The notes beneath the pieces were generated by a model. It did no database searches and was not told where the DNA came from. It saw nothing but the letters and a program-made list of their open reading frames with translations. From assembly GCA_033297205.1 (NCBI GenBank), contig MU859097.1, positions 62,001-126,000 of the forward strand: a stretch of 64,000 nt of DNA, written 5' to 3'. Positions 46,680 to 57,786 of this stretch are shown here, piece by piece (within the stretch, counting starts at the first letter, position 1; each line of letters begins with the position of its first letter). A program made the translations under genes and the position numbers. Source of the stretch: Pseudoneurospora amorphoporcata. Taxonomy: Eukaryota > Ascomycota > Sordariomycetes > Sordariales > Sordariaceae.

Positions 46680-47196
46680 TGAGTGCCCTGTGGATCGAGG
46701 TCTTGATCGAGATAGAATGGTAGAGAAGGAGGAACGATGAGAAAATCAAGTCAAGTTTGGGTTCTGTTCCACGTGCCCTCGCGATACCTATTTCAGCTCG
46801 GGTTGTGACAAGGGTTCCCAACACTGTGGAGTGCTACAAGCACCCTGTCGGCCAGCGATAAGCTCCACTGCAACGTCCGCGGTCGACTAAGGTACCTACT
46901 GAATGACACTAACGACACTAACACCAACTAACACTAGTAGCTCGACAGGTCGGGTGCCAACGAACACCACAGCTCAACCCCTCTTCTCTTCCGTCTCTCG
47001 GGCTGCTCGTCTTCAGCTTCTGTTCTTTTCTTACTCTCTCAATTCGTTCATAATATCTGCTTCACTTCCCCGAAGAGAGGCCTGATTTATCCAGGAACTC
47101 GCAAGTTCCACCGGCGCAGGCGCCATACCTCATTGCATTCTTTGTTTCTTCCCGTCCCGTGATCCTTTCACTTGCTGTTAGAGCGCCGCTGTCACC
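46680..47196. other. intergenic, about 0.5 kb
   Basis: 3' flank of the HET gene and leader of the membrane-protein gene at 47197. The leader is C/T-rich, as is common before fungal start codons. Confidence 0.6.
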
Positions 47197-48545
47197 ATGA
47201 GCGACAGCGACACGCAACCTCTGTTGCGCATCCTTACTGCCGTAACCTTCATCCCTTCTCTCCCACTCTGTATCACTCATGGCGTTCTCTCACGCAACCC
47301 CATACCGGCCGTTGGCCTCGCTCCCATGGCCCTCTCGGCTGGTTACTCGGTGTTGCTCTTGACCTATCGCCGCCGCAGCAAGCGCAAGCAAAACAAGCGT
47401 CGGAGTATCGGGCACGCTGAGGAAGACAACGATCTCGAGTCCGTCAGAAACGGAGACGAGGCTGCAATCAGCTCAACCGAGCCACGCATCGAAGGAGGAG
47501 CGGAAGAGCCCGGATATGCGGCATCGGAAAGGTCCCAAGCAGAGCTGACAGCTGCATGGGAGGAAGAAGCAGAGGGGAACAAGACCCCTCTCTACGCTCA
47601 CACCATCTTCATCTTCTTCGTCGACAGCATTCTCGCCGCGGGCGTCATGGTTGTCCTGGTCTTTACCTGGATCAACACGCAAAAGGGCCGGACGGGGATC
47701 ACCAACCCCGTATTGGGCGGCAAGCTGGCCATGTTGGCCGCTTACGCTACCATTCCTTTGTTGACAAACTTGTAAGTTGTTCCGCCCTTATTCTGAACTT
47801 CCTGGCCTCGTACTAGTACAGACAAAACTAACATCCGCCGCTCTCCCCTCTGAGAAGTTTGATCCACACCTACCTCGCCCTCCGCGGTTTCGCCATCGGT
47901 CTCGCCCTCTACCCGCTGATCCAATACGCCGCCTGGCATACCCTGCCACCCGACTGCCCCAACTGCAGAAGCCGTCTGCGCCCGGCCGCTCGCCCGAAGA
48001 TCCCTTGGTATGACTTCGTCTCGCGGCCCAGCCGACCGACTCTCAAGGCACCTAAGTGGTGGTCCAACCGCCAGCAGCGACGGACGGTGGTGGATGTGGT
48101 GGGCGCTGGTGATGTCGATGATGATGCGACGGCGAGACTCTTCGTGAGGAACGATGATTTGGAGAGTGTGAGCCATCTTGGAGAGGATGTAGTCGCCGTG
48201 GAGAGGTATAGGGATGAACCTGTTGCCGATGAGGATGCGGAGGTGGATAATGTCGAGACGAGAAGTTATAGAGATGAGCCTGAGGGTGAGGATAATGACC
48301 ATCAGGAACGGGAGCAGGAGGGACAGCTAGAGGGACAGATTGAGGAGGGGCAGGAGCAGCAGAAGGGCCACACGGAAGACTTGTTGCAAGTGCAGCCGGA
48401 AGGCCAGCAAGAGGAAGAAGGTCAGCAGCAGCAGACTGAGCAGCAGACTGAGCAGCAGCGGCGGGAGCAGGACAATGATGCCAGGAGCGAGAGGCTTGAA
48501 AGGATCGAGAGCCGTGACCGGGCTTTGGCCTCTGGTCTCATCTAA
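47197..48545 (+). CDS. multi-pass membrane protein with acidic Gln/Glu-rich tail, 420 aa
   Basis: Exon 1 is 47197-47771, ending at donor GTAAGT. Exon 2 runs from 47858 (or 47855 with the first AG) to 48545; both acceptors keep the frame. Hydrophobic helices lie at about residues 8-30, 42-58, 130-156 and 170-190, with a further one just after the splice (about 192-218). A polar, acidic loop separates the second and third. A CPNCRSRLRP stretch follows the last helix. The tail from about 250 is dominated by Glu, Gln and Asp and contains repeated EGQ and TEQQ units, probably disordered and cytosolic. Homologues of this type are fungal and uncharacterised as far as I can tell. No function is assigned. 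Confidence 0.75.
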
Positions 48546-49880
48546 GCTTCTGAGAGAAAGGAGTGGTCTTAAGATGGTGGACATGAAGTCAGGACATGAG
48601 CCGGAAAGAGCAATGCTCTCTTTTGCTACGATGGAGGCTCAAGTGGGCAAAACAAAACCGGCGAAGACAAGTTGGATTATGACGGTACGACGTGCAAGAG
48701 AGCACACAAAATGATGGAAGAATGGCCACAACGTGGTGATGGAGCGTTTGAAGAATGGGAGGTCTCATGTGTCATGAAAATGTTTTCCGTTTCTTTTTTT
48801 CTTTTTCCTTTCTTCTCATCTAGCATGTCTTGCGAGAGCATTTACGGATCGCATACACGGTAGTTCCCACGGCATTTAGTGCTAAATACCCTCCTCGGTT
48901 CTGGTTTGGGAGCCGCTAGATTTGTCAAGATTTCTTTTGCATACATAGGTATGGGTGTTGTAGGTAGTTGGACAATGCAGAACGAAAAGTTGGGTGGCAA
49001 AGCAACACGTCTTTGCTGTGTGCTATACCATATATGATATTCAGACGATGTTATAGGCTGTGAAGGTTCACAGGAAAGAAAGAAAGTATTGTTCAAGTGA
49101 GATACTAAACAATAGGTCGGGAAAATGACAATACATAAAAGTAAACAAGACGGAGCTCGGTGTTCGGGCAAAGGCTGACCGAGGTGAGAAACTTGAAACG
49201 GTGACGGCAAAGAGGGGGAGTTTGCTGTTTGTCATGGCGAAAGGAAGAATATCCAGGATTCGCGTTTCGATTATGATGCTTTCAGAATGGTTTTGTAACA
49301 AAAGACCAATAAGGAAGAAAAGGAAAGGTCCAAAGAGAAACAAACAGCGGGTGGAAATATCCTCGGCAACGTTCACCGACCAATGCCGATTACCGTTCGG
49401 TATTGCTCCAAAATCCGGGGAAGCAACGACGTTCGGGAGTGCTACCCCATGATCCCATTTCGAGAAGGAGCAACGTCATGAGCAGTGGAAAATTAATTCC
49501 CCAAAAGCAATTTCTCCCCGTTTGCATTCGCGGCCCATCCACCATTACAGACGGGAGCCATCCTTGGTTGTCTCCTCTACAACCGCGACTCTGCTACAAG
49601 CGCAACACTACCATTCGACGATGGCCATCGCGAATCCCCTCAATGTAACGCTCCCAACTTCGCGACCACTCTACCCACAGCAAACCTCCGAGTCGACGGA
49701 AACCAATCCGAATACCAAGGACCATGATGGGATTGCCTCAACAGAGACCCTCCGGGGCAAATGATGGTCAACACATGTGAATTTTTCCGAGTCTTCAAAA
49801 ACTGCCTGGACTCCCATTTCCGAGGAAGACCACCACTCTTCGACGGCTTGGAAACTCGACAGCCAAAAAGGCAGTTCAAG
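48546..49880. other. intergenic, about 1.3 kb
   Basis: No supported gene. A short 47-codon frame (49621-49764) precedes and overlaps the upstream region of the glycosidase fragment. It may be a leader peptide or chance. Confidence 0.5.
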
Positions 49881-50786
49881 ATGCGCTTCGTCAACAGAGC
49901 CCTCGCACCTCGGGCCTGCGCCCTCTTGCTACTATCGTCAGGTCTCCCGTACGTCCTAGGAGCTCCCTACACATCCTCGGCCTGGCCTATTCAGGGCAAC
50001 GACCTCCAAGACCAGATCCAATGGGACCACTACAGCATCATTATCAATGGTGAACGCCTGTTCCTCTTCGGCGGCGAGATGCATCCGTTCCGACTACCCG
50101 TTCCTGAACTATGGGAAGACGTCCTACAGAAAGTCAAGGCTATGGGCATGCGCATGATCTCCATCTACACCCACTGGGGCTTTCACGCTCAGACGCCCGA
50201 TCAAGTTGATTTCGACACCGGCGCACACAACCTGACGCGCTTCTTCGAGATGGCCAAGGAAGTTGGTCTATACGTCCTTGTACGACCCGGCCCGTACATC
50301 AATGGCGAGCTGAATGCTGGAGGACTGGCACTTTGGTCGACCACAGGTGCTTACGGAGAGTTACGCTCCAACGGGTCAGCCTTCACCGAAGCATGGACGC
50401 CGTATCAGACTGGCATGGCCAAGCTCGTCAAGCCGTTTCAGCTTACGGAGGGTGGAGCGGTCATCATGTATCAGCTGGAGAATGAATACGGCGAGCAGTG
50501 GAAGAATGTGGAGGCCAAGATCCCCAACCCAAAGGCCGTGTCCTACATGGAGAAGCTCAAGGAGAATGCTATTGAAAATGGTATTGTGGTACCTAGTGTA
50601 CACAATGCTCCTAACGCTAACGGACGTCCATGGTCGAAAGACTATGACACTGTTGACGCTGGAGGGGGCGCAAAAGTGGATGTCGAACTGGTGACGAGGT
50701 ACGCGGTAGAATCATCTTGTGAGAGTAGATTTGATGTGAAATACCTGCAGCCGGGGTGGACTGAGTGTAGGCTGGAGTATGCGTAA
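49881..50786 (+). pseudogene. truncated secreted GH35 beta-galactosidase
   Basis: Starting at ATG 49881, residues 1-23 form a signal peptide (basic start, LLLLSSGLPYVLG, small residue before the cut). The GH35 fold follows: WPIQGNDLQDQIQWD, GGEMHPFRLPVP, THWGFHAQTP and VRPGPYINGELNAGG. MYQLENEYG carries the acid/base Glu. After about residue 270 (GAKVDV) the homology ends abruptly where family members continue with a YGLDSYP-like segment. A 30-residue unrelated tail leads to the stop. The nucleophile region and all accessory domains of the roughly 1000-aa enzyme are absent, so the product cannot be an active beta-galactosidase. No downstream GH35 sequence is visible in any frame, which suggests deletion or recombination rather than one nonsense change. 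Confidence 0.75.
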
Positions 50787-50891
50787 TTGGAGGTACCGGG
50801 TAGGATATAGGGCGGATGGTGATGGTTAATAATGCGAAAGACTACAAGATGTTTATAAGTAGCCAAAGCAGCAAAAAAAAACAGTTTGAAC

Positions 50892-50970
50892 GACAAGAAC
50901 AAGACTCGAACCCATCATCTAGCGCAATGCGCTATTCCTCATCCGGTTACCCTCCTTCTGTTCCCTCGTC
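50892..50970 (-). other. degenerate tRNA-like sequence
   Basis: On the minus strand the 7-nt ends at 50964-50970 and 50892-50898 pair fully (two G-U pairs). They enclose a T-arm-like hairpin with GGTTCGAGTC (50903-50912) at the right distance. The D-arm is not recognisable. The middle is a perfect six-pair hairpin with a three-base loop rather than an anticodon arm. It is at most a tRNA pseudogene or chance. Confidence 0.3.
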
Positions 50971-51192
50971 TGTGATTCGTCCCTTGATTTTTCCATCTCA
51001 GGCAGTGATGCATCACAAGCTGCGCACACACAACCACCTCGGCCAACGTGCCATCAAAACTGTAGGCCTCATTGCCACCATCTGCCAACTCGCAGTGTCC
51101 TTTTCCCATCACCGAAGTCCGCCAAAAAAAAAAAGAAGAAACTACGAATAGTAAAAAGAAAACGACAAGTTACAGTCCGGAGGCGTACTCGC

Positions 51193-51285
51193 GGCTTATA
51201 CCATTTTACCTTTTTGCAAAGGTGCGAGACACGGGACATTAAAGCCGCAGGGCGCGCACCAGAAAAGGTAAAGAAGGTATAAACC
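51193..51285. repeat. imperfect inverted repeat
   Basis: The left arm (51193-51216) and the reverse complement of the right arm (51261-51285) match over about 22 positions with a few mismatches and one gap, both reading GG-TTATACC-TT-TTACCTTTT. The loop is about 45 bases. No protein frame overlaps it. It could fold as a hairpin in RNA or DNA, or be the core of a small decayed element. Confidence 0.5.
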
Positions 51286-51397
51286 GTTGTGTGCGTCCCG
51301 GGCTGTAACCGTTGAGAAGGGCATGGGTTTGGTCCTTATGAACCCACGCGGATCAATCTGGGATTGATCTGGGATGAGCTGGGCGTGGGTGGGCTGT

Positions 51398-51409
51398 AAC
51401 CCTAACCCT
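51398..51409. repeat. two telomere-like CCCTAA units
   Basis: The sequence aaccctaaccct equals two units of the fungal telomere repeat TTAGGG on the minus strand. This is short enough to be chance. Confidence 0.3.
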
Positions 51410-51465
51410 TCTCTCTCTTTTTTTTCCCTCCTCCAAACTTGGGTGCGCTCACACCACGCCACGGT

Positions 51466-51480
51466 GGGGTGGGGTGGGGT
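51466..51480. repeat. three GGGGT units
   Basis: Three direct GGGGT copies give a guanine-rich stretch. A fourth shorter G run is nearby, so a G-quadruplex is possible on the plus strand. Confidence 0.6.
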
Positions 51481-52551
51481 GAGCTATCCATGTTCGCCTT
51501 TTTGCTAATGGATTTTTTTATGTTTTTTTGTAAGGGGGGGTTTGAAGTTGGTGTAGTTAATTAAAAAGGGATTTGAGCGATGCTCAACTTCATTCAGGTA
51601 TTGATTTATTTTGCACAAAATATTAATTTATTGGGCGTTTAAGACATCAATCTATCTATCATCTGTTTCTCTGTGAATGCGACGGAAGGACGACGTTGAT
51701 GAATGCGTGTTGCTCATCACTTGGGCATCTGATTCATCGCCGCTTTCAATTCAGTGAAACACCTGGAGATAAGCGAATTACAGATCCGTCCTTGCACCAT
51801 AGACACCATTACACCGTACGCCCAAGGACAAAGCTCATCATCCATTGCGTGCGCCTACGCCACCGTCGGCGCAACTCAGCTGGATGATCAATAGAGGGTT
51901 GAGGGTCACCCTGAGAGGAGTAAAACTAGGATGTCAAGATTGTCTCCCGTCGAATTTAAAGAGGAAGAAATCCCAATGAGATTCCGAAGTAGGTACGTAC
52001 CATCAGGTGGCTGGCTCTCCTTCGTGCTCGCTTATGTCACCGATGCGTTCATGTTCGACCTTTCAAGGGGAACTAACTGTCGAGGATAAGATATAATTAA
52101 GGTGATAAGGGACAACATGACACTGTGCTAAACATACAATCTCCACAGGGCCTTTGCCACGCCGCTTCATACACTAAAGGCATTCCTCCCCTTTCGTCCC
52201 ATCATCCCATCATGCCAACCGATGAGAACACCTCTTTCTCCACGAAACGAATCGTACAATACAAGTAACCAAATCCGCCCTTCACTAGGGCTTTCTCTCA
52301 TGGGTATCATGCGTAATGCGTAATAAACGCTAGTGGTAGATCAAGGAACGCAAATTAAGCGTCCAGTATAATAAAGAAAAGAAATAAAGATTCTCGGCCT
52401 TTGCACGATATAGGTAACATGAAAGTTGAAACGCCAAAACCAATGTGTGTGTGCAGTATCCATGTATGCTCTATAGAGCACGAAACACGAAATCGTCGAA
52501 AATGCCACAGACAGCCTTCAACACCTGAAATGCAGAAAGGAAGAAAAAGGG

Positions 52552-52568
52552 AAAAAAAAAAAAAAAAA
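52552..52568. repeat. A17 homopolymer
   Basis: Simple A run within the 3' flank of the zinc-finger gene at 53018. Confidence 0.8.
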
Positions 52569-52882
52569 GGAGAGAGAGACAAAGGAAATACAAATTGCTG
52601 AGAGCATGAAGGGAAGAACGAAAATGTGAGTGGTTGTTGGGTGTGAAACTGTGCAAGACAAATATAAAGAGAAAAGGAAAGGAAGGAAAGGAGGGAGGAG
52701 GGAAGGGTGTAAGGGGGTTGGTTCTCTGGCCCCGAATATGACCCCCAGGGCTATCAGGGACTCGCAGAAAAGTTGAGTGAGTCTTCCCCACCGATGGCCT
52801 GCAAAATCAAAATCCGGAGACTCTCCTCGAGTACCGTCCTGACCTCTGCCTCCCGGTCATCGTTCGGCTCCTCTAGTGCGAC

Positions 52883-52942
52883 ATGCCCTCTGTAATCATG
52901 CCCTCTGTAATCATGCCCTCTGTAATCATGCCCTCTGTAATC
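52883..52942. repeat. 15-bp tandem repeat, four exact copies
   Basis: The unit ATGCCCTCTGTAATC is repeated four times without a mismatch and followed by a partial fifth copy. It lies 75 bp beyond the stop codon of the minus-strand zinc-finger gene, so it is probably in that gene's 3' untranslated region. The perfect identity suggests recent expansion. Confidence 0.9.
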
Positions 52943-53017
52943 ATGCCCATCTCCTCGCCCTCCCCCTCGCCCATCTACGCGGTCGCCGCCGTCAACAGCA
53001 TCCGCCTCATCGCCTTC

Positions 53018-54706
53018 CTAGTACGACGACGCTCCTGCCACCGCCGCCGCCCCCGCTGTCATCTGAGCCGTCGGCGCCATGTTATTATTGGCCCTCGGCG
53101 GCAGCGCCATCGCTTCCGTAAGCGCCTGCAGTTTCTGCACCAGTAACGTCGTCTGTTGCGTGTTTCTTTGCACTTGCTCTCTTAACTCCTCGTTTTCTTG
53201 TCTTAGGCGCTTGATTTCTTCTCGCAGCTCTGACGTCTCACCGCCACCGATCCCATCTAGATCATCTCGACGTCGTTTTCGCTTTAGGGGGCTTAAAAGT
53301 TGGTGGTGGTGGTGGGATGGAACTGGACCTGTTACTTGTGATTGGGGTTGGGCATGTCCATGTCCGCCGAGGGTGTCGTCGCTGGTTGCCTCGTCGGATT
53401 CACAGTCGTTCATGTTCATGTTGCCAATGCCGCCGCTGCAGCCGTTTGACGATGACCCCATCCCCATGCCCATCCCAATCCCCATCCCTATCCCTCCGTT
53501 TGTTGTTGTTGTTGTTGTTGTTGTTGCTGTTGTTGTTGTGCCGTCTGCGTTGCCATGGGTGTGGACCCGCCGGAGATGCTCGTTTAGGTTTTCTAGTCGT
53601 GAGAACCCCTTACCGGTGGCGCGCTTGCAGCTTTCGTGCGGACAGTGTAAGGGGTTTTTGGGCCCGCCGTGCTTGCCATGTACTTCACGCTCGTGACGCA
53701 GAAGGCCGCCGGAGTAGGTGAAGCCTGGTAGCTTCTCGCAGCCTACGGCGCCGCACTTGTAAGGGCGGTCGTGCTTGTCCATGTGTTTACTATTTTGAAG
53801 AAATGGGTTGTTAGTGATTCTCGTCAGGAAGGGGGAAGTGGATAGCAAAAAGGAAACTTACTTCCACTCGCATTTGCGGCCGAACTCCTTGACGTCCTCC
53901 ACACACCCAGGCCACATACAAACAAATTTTCCCTCGGCGTTCTTCGTGGCCTGACGAACTGGCTTAGGGATGGGCTTGATTCTTCCCGATGATGGTGCTA
54001 CTGGTGTAGTCGACGATTGCTCCTGAGGATGTTGTGAAGGCGGCGATGGCGCGGTTGCTGGTGTCAATGGTTGCGTTACTTGCGGATGTTGTAGATGTGG
54101 TGGCAGCTGTGGGTGTACAAGAGCCTGCTGTTGCTGTTGTTCCAGTGGTGATTGTGCCAGCTGAATAGGCAGGGAAGGTTGAACGGTCAGTGAGCTCGAG
54201 ACCGACACGTCTACCGATACCGGTGCCGGCTGCTGCTGAGGTTCGGGTTCCGGAGCCGAAGCAGTGAGGTAGTCGTTGAGTCGTGAATCCGTACTTTGAA
54301 CGGCGCCGAATGCGGCCCCTGCTGCTGCCGCTGCTGCATGCGCATTGCATGTGGCTCGGGCAACTTCCACCAAGTCGCTTGATAGGTCACTGACAACGAC
54401 ATGGTTCGCGTTCGTGAAACGATCAGTGCCGGGTGAGCCATGGTGTTGCTCAGTGAGTTCTTGATGGTTGTTGGAGTCGTGAGAGTGGTGAGGTTCGTGA
54501 GATTCGTGGGGTTGTTGGTGGGCGTCATGAGCTTGTGGGTGAGGGTCATGAAGAGGATGCTGCTCCAATTCTTGTTGCTGGGTATCATGGATGGTTTCTG
54601 AACGGGAATGATGTTGTTCATGAGATTCGTGAGTGATGTGGTCGTCAATGTCCGGGTAATTCTCGTCCTGGAATAATTCCCGTTCTTCGCCATAAACGAT
54701 ACTCAT
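53018..54706 (-). CDS. C2H2 zinc-finger protein with coiled coil, 538 aa
   Basis: Exons 54706-53862 and 53789-53018, joined by a 72-nt intron (GTAAGT ... AATAG) in which an Asn codon is completed. The first ATG in frame is at 54706. Residues 1-260 are His/Gln-rich and probably disordered. Three fingers follow: C263/C268/H284/H288, C294/C299/H314/H319 and C331/C336/H353/H358. A poly-Thr and Gly/Met-rich stretch comes next. A basic KRKRRR motif, likely nuclear localisation, precedes a heptad-rich coiled coil at about residues 463-509 (SELREEIKRLRQENEELREQ), suited to dimerisation. The Ala-rich end closes at the stop. It is most likely a nuclear DNA-binding regulator. Target genes are unknown. 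Confidence 0.85.
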
Positions 54707-57700
54707 GTTTGTTGACTGAGAAGTTTCACCGTGCGCGACGGTGAACTTGAACACAGCCGGGATAGGGCGTTGGGGGGTTATTCGGTTGCCTTCCGCCCAC
54801 TTGTAAGTCAGCCGTCAAAGACGTTTTGTGAGTGGTGAGATTGCTGATCTTGAAGATGTCGAAACTTTTTGAGTTATTTGTGAGAGTGCAAGCTTCAACA
54901 GCCGATAAGCCTGACTTTAATCGAATCCGGATATCGACCTTGCCCCCCGCGGTTGGCGGTGCACCTGCTTTTACACCCCTATCTTGTTGATACTGTATCA
55001 ATGTCAATATTGGCGCTGGTTGGACAGGCGACGGAGGTTGATACCTCAGGCAGGTAGATTTTGCTTCAGGTTGTGAATTTCGACGCCCGAGTGGACGCTC
55101 CCAAAATTTCGGAGGGGTTCGGGTGTTGGGGCTCGGTTCCGGCCCGCTGACGCATGACACGTGGAAAGGTCGTACCACCCGACAGCTGTAGGACAGCTGT
55201 GAGTTTTGGGGCTGAATGCCTGAAAGAGGCCTCCCACGTGACTCGGAGCTGAATAATTGTTAGTGCACCTAGTACTTTTCCAGCTTGCTTTGAACAACAA
55301 CGGAATGACTATAATTCTCACCATGATGACAGCGCAACCTTCTAGATATATCTCTTTCGATTTTTAACAAGGAGGCCACGGAAGTGAGCCGCAACCCGAA
55401 TGCTGCCCAGGTAGCAACCCAGACAGAAACTTTGGAGGCAGCCGTGAACATTCCGCTTCGTGGTCGCGCGCCTCATCGCGGAAAAGTGACTCACATGGCT
55501 ATCACGCACTAATCGTTCATGGCTGAGAAGCCCAAGATTAATGGCCATACCAGGTTGACAGCCCCATGGCGCAAGGCTGCAACACATCCAATCCCAATAT
55601 CTCCCGAGTTTTTCCATTACTATGTCGCTGCCCAGTTCGCCTTCGCAATGCATGGCCCAAACGTAGGCCGTGGCTTCCACCATGGCCACGACGCTGTCCT
55701 GCAACATCAGCCTCATTTCTTAGCTGTGGACCGTCTCTCTGGTCCAGTCGGATAGGTGACTGCCGAGGCATCCCAAACAAGTGATCGGCAATTTGAGGAC
55801 GGCGGCCAGATATGGAGACCAAGCTAATATCGGTAGATAGGTGTATAAGGCGAGATATTCCATTGTATGCCCAAGGCCGAGTGTGTCTTGACCGGCCTCC
55901 AGTTTGGACACCGAAGTGCGGAGCGCTTGGGGCTGGCCTTCTCTTCCAGACACTCAGACGTTAGTGGATTGGAAATTGTCCGCTGGTGCCTGATCGCCAA
56001 CAACTCGGTTGCCAATACCAGTCTAGGAACCCGGCTGACCGCACGGGATTTGTCGAGGGCTGGGTTACGTGGTGACCACTTGCCCGGAGCCTCCTTGGGC
56101 GTAAGTACGAAGACACACGTCCCTAAACACCAGTCGTCATCAAATGCCGAAGAATTTTACAGACGAGTGTGGCTTCGCTGTTACTCGTAACCCTGGGAGG
56201 TCGTGGGAAAGGGTCAGTCAGGAACAGGCTATCGAATGGACGTCACATCCGGGCCATCGCTCAGAGGGGCCTATGGGGAAGAAACCGACCTAACCGATAT
56301 GTTGAGGCATCACATGGTTGGATATGCTCACGGGTGCACGACTGACCAAGTGGAAATGTTCTACCAAGGGTAAGCCGCGTTGCCCACCTTGGCCGTAGAG
56401 ACACTGCGCCGTAAAGTGAAAGCTCACACCGGGGTGAGTCACCGAAATCGCGGAGTGATCTGAGTGAGACTGAGCGGCCGCGAGGGTGAACCAGATGTAC
56501 CGTCGTGAAGTTCATCTTTACGCGGGTCGTGATGGGGTGTGATTAGTCGTGAAAGACGAGGGTAGCGGCGCACTTGCGTAGGTGCGGCTTGTGTCTATTT
56601 CCAACGAGATCTCGCCGACGCCGCTTGACGTGACGCGTCTTGTTTTGCAGTGCCTCTGCGATTCACGGAAGGGAGTGGTGGTGTGGTAAGATCCCGGTGA
56701 CGATCCAGGCAGTGTAGGCAGGTACTCGGGTCATCCCGCGGTGACATAGGTAATCAGTCAGCAGCTTCTAATCCACGTGCTTTCAGTCAACCATCCGGCT
56801 ATCAGGCCGAGATTTCCGAAGTGGGTAACTATATCGACGGCGAAGTTGCCTTAGTTTAGCTTGGTTGGTATGACAATAACCTGACCATTGCCTAGTAAGT
56901 CTAGGTCGCCGGTATTGGACTGGAGGCAGCTTGGCATAGTCGCCTCCATGGTCGTGTGCGCTTGCTTAAAGAGGCTGCCTAATCCGCGGTGGCAAGTTGT
57001 GTGCAATATTGCTGTGTTTCTGGCTAAAGTGCCGAGATATGCGGTTTGCCGTGCGACGGAGAGTAAAGGCTTGGGTTTGATAGCACGAGTTGTATATCTG
57101 ATGGTCGGTTCCGAGAAATCTGTGTACGCAAGTCTTCGGTTAGCATGTGATGGGGTCTGTACAACCCCAGGGCCTGGTCCTTCACGAGGAACAACTCAGA
57201 CAGGAGCAAATAGCACTCCAGGTAATACCCTAAAGTGGAAATTACACCACCTTCATTGTACATCTTCGTCCTTTCGCGCCTTCCAATGTGCAATTGATCG
57301 TTGTCTTAGGACTTCCGTCCATAGAGGTAGGGTATCCCAAGCAGAAATCACGAGATCATCAAACGCACAAAAAATCACCAAGCAAGCCTCATGAACTTAA
57401 GAAAACAATCACCTCCTCCATTACATCAGCTAGCTAGCATCGCGCTCGAGCTATATAAACTATAGATATGTATACAAACTAACTAAAACCATGAAGAAAA
57501 CAGAAAAGTCATTACTTCATATCATCACAACATCATTTTTTTCATAACATCGTCATAAAATCATCATGATCATCATCACCGTCCGTCCAAACCAAGCCCA
57601 TAGCCAATCCGTGTACTTGTATGCAGCCGTTGTCCCCTTTCCCCATCCATCTAAAACATATCCTTGAATCAGTTTCCTTTCATGCTTTTTTACATCTCAT

Positions 57701-57786
57701 ACGTACCAGTCCGACCACTCAATGGCCCGGATCTTTCTATATTTTTTTCTTCCACTTCTCAAGATGGCCCAGCATCTTGCCTTCAC
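54707..57786. other. intergenic, about 3.1 kb, no supported gene
   Basis: Only short, mutually overlapping frames on both strands, none with a recognisable motif or coherent splicing. The right end is the 3' flank of the large F-box-like gene. Confidence 0.5.

Larger units (their letters stand above)
50787..53017. other. intergenic, about 2.2 kb, with several unusual small elements
   Basis: It contains a tRNA-like relic (50892-50970), an imperfect inverted repeat (51193-51285), a short telomere-like stretch (51398-51409), three GGGGT units (51466-51480), an AT-rich block (about 51500-51660), an A17 tract (52552-52568) and a 15-bp tandem repeat (52883-52942). No protein gene is supported. Confidence 0.6.

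Noticed and set aside
53079..53696. 205-codon plus-strand hydrophobic frame
   Set aside because: It is antisense to the third zinc-finger gene; poly-Val arises from the Thr repeats on the other strand.
55342..55822. Two overlapping minus-strand frames of 124 and 94 codons
   Set aside because: They compete for the same DNA, and neither has a recognisable motif or partner exon.
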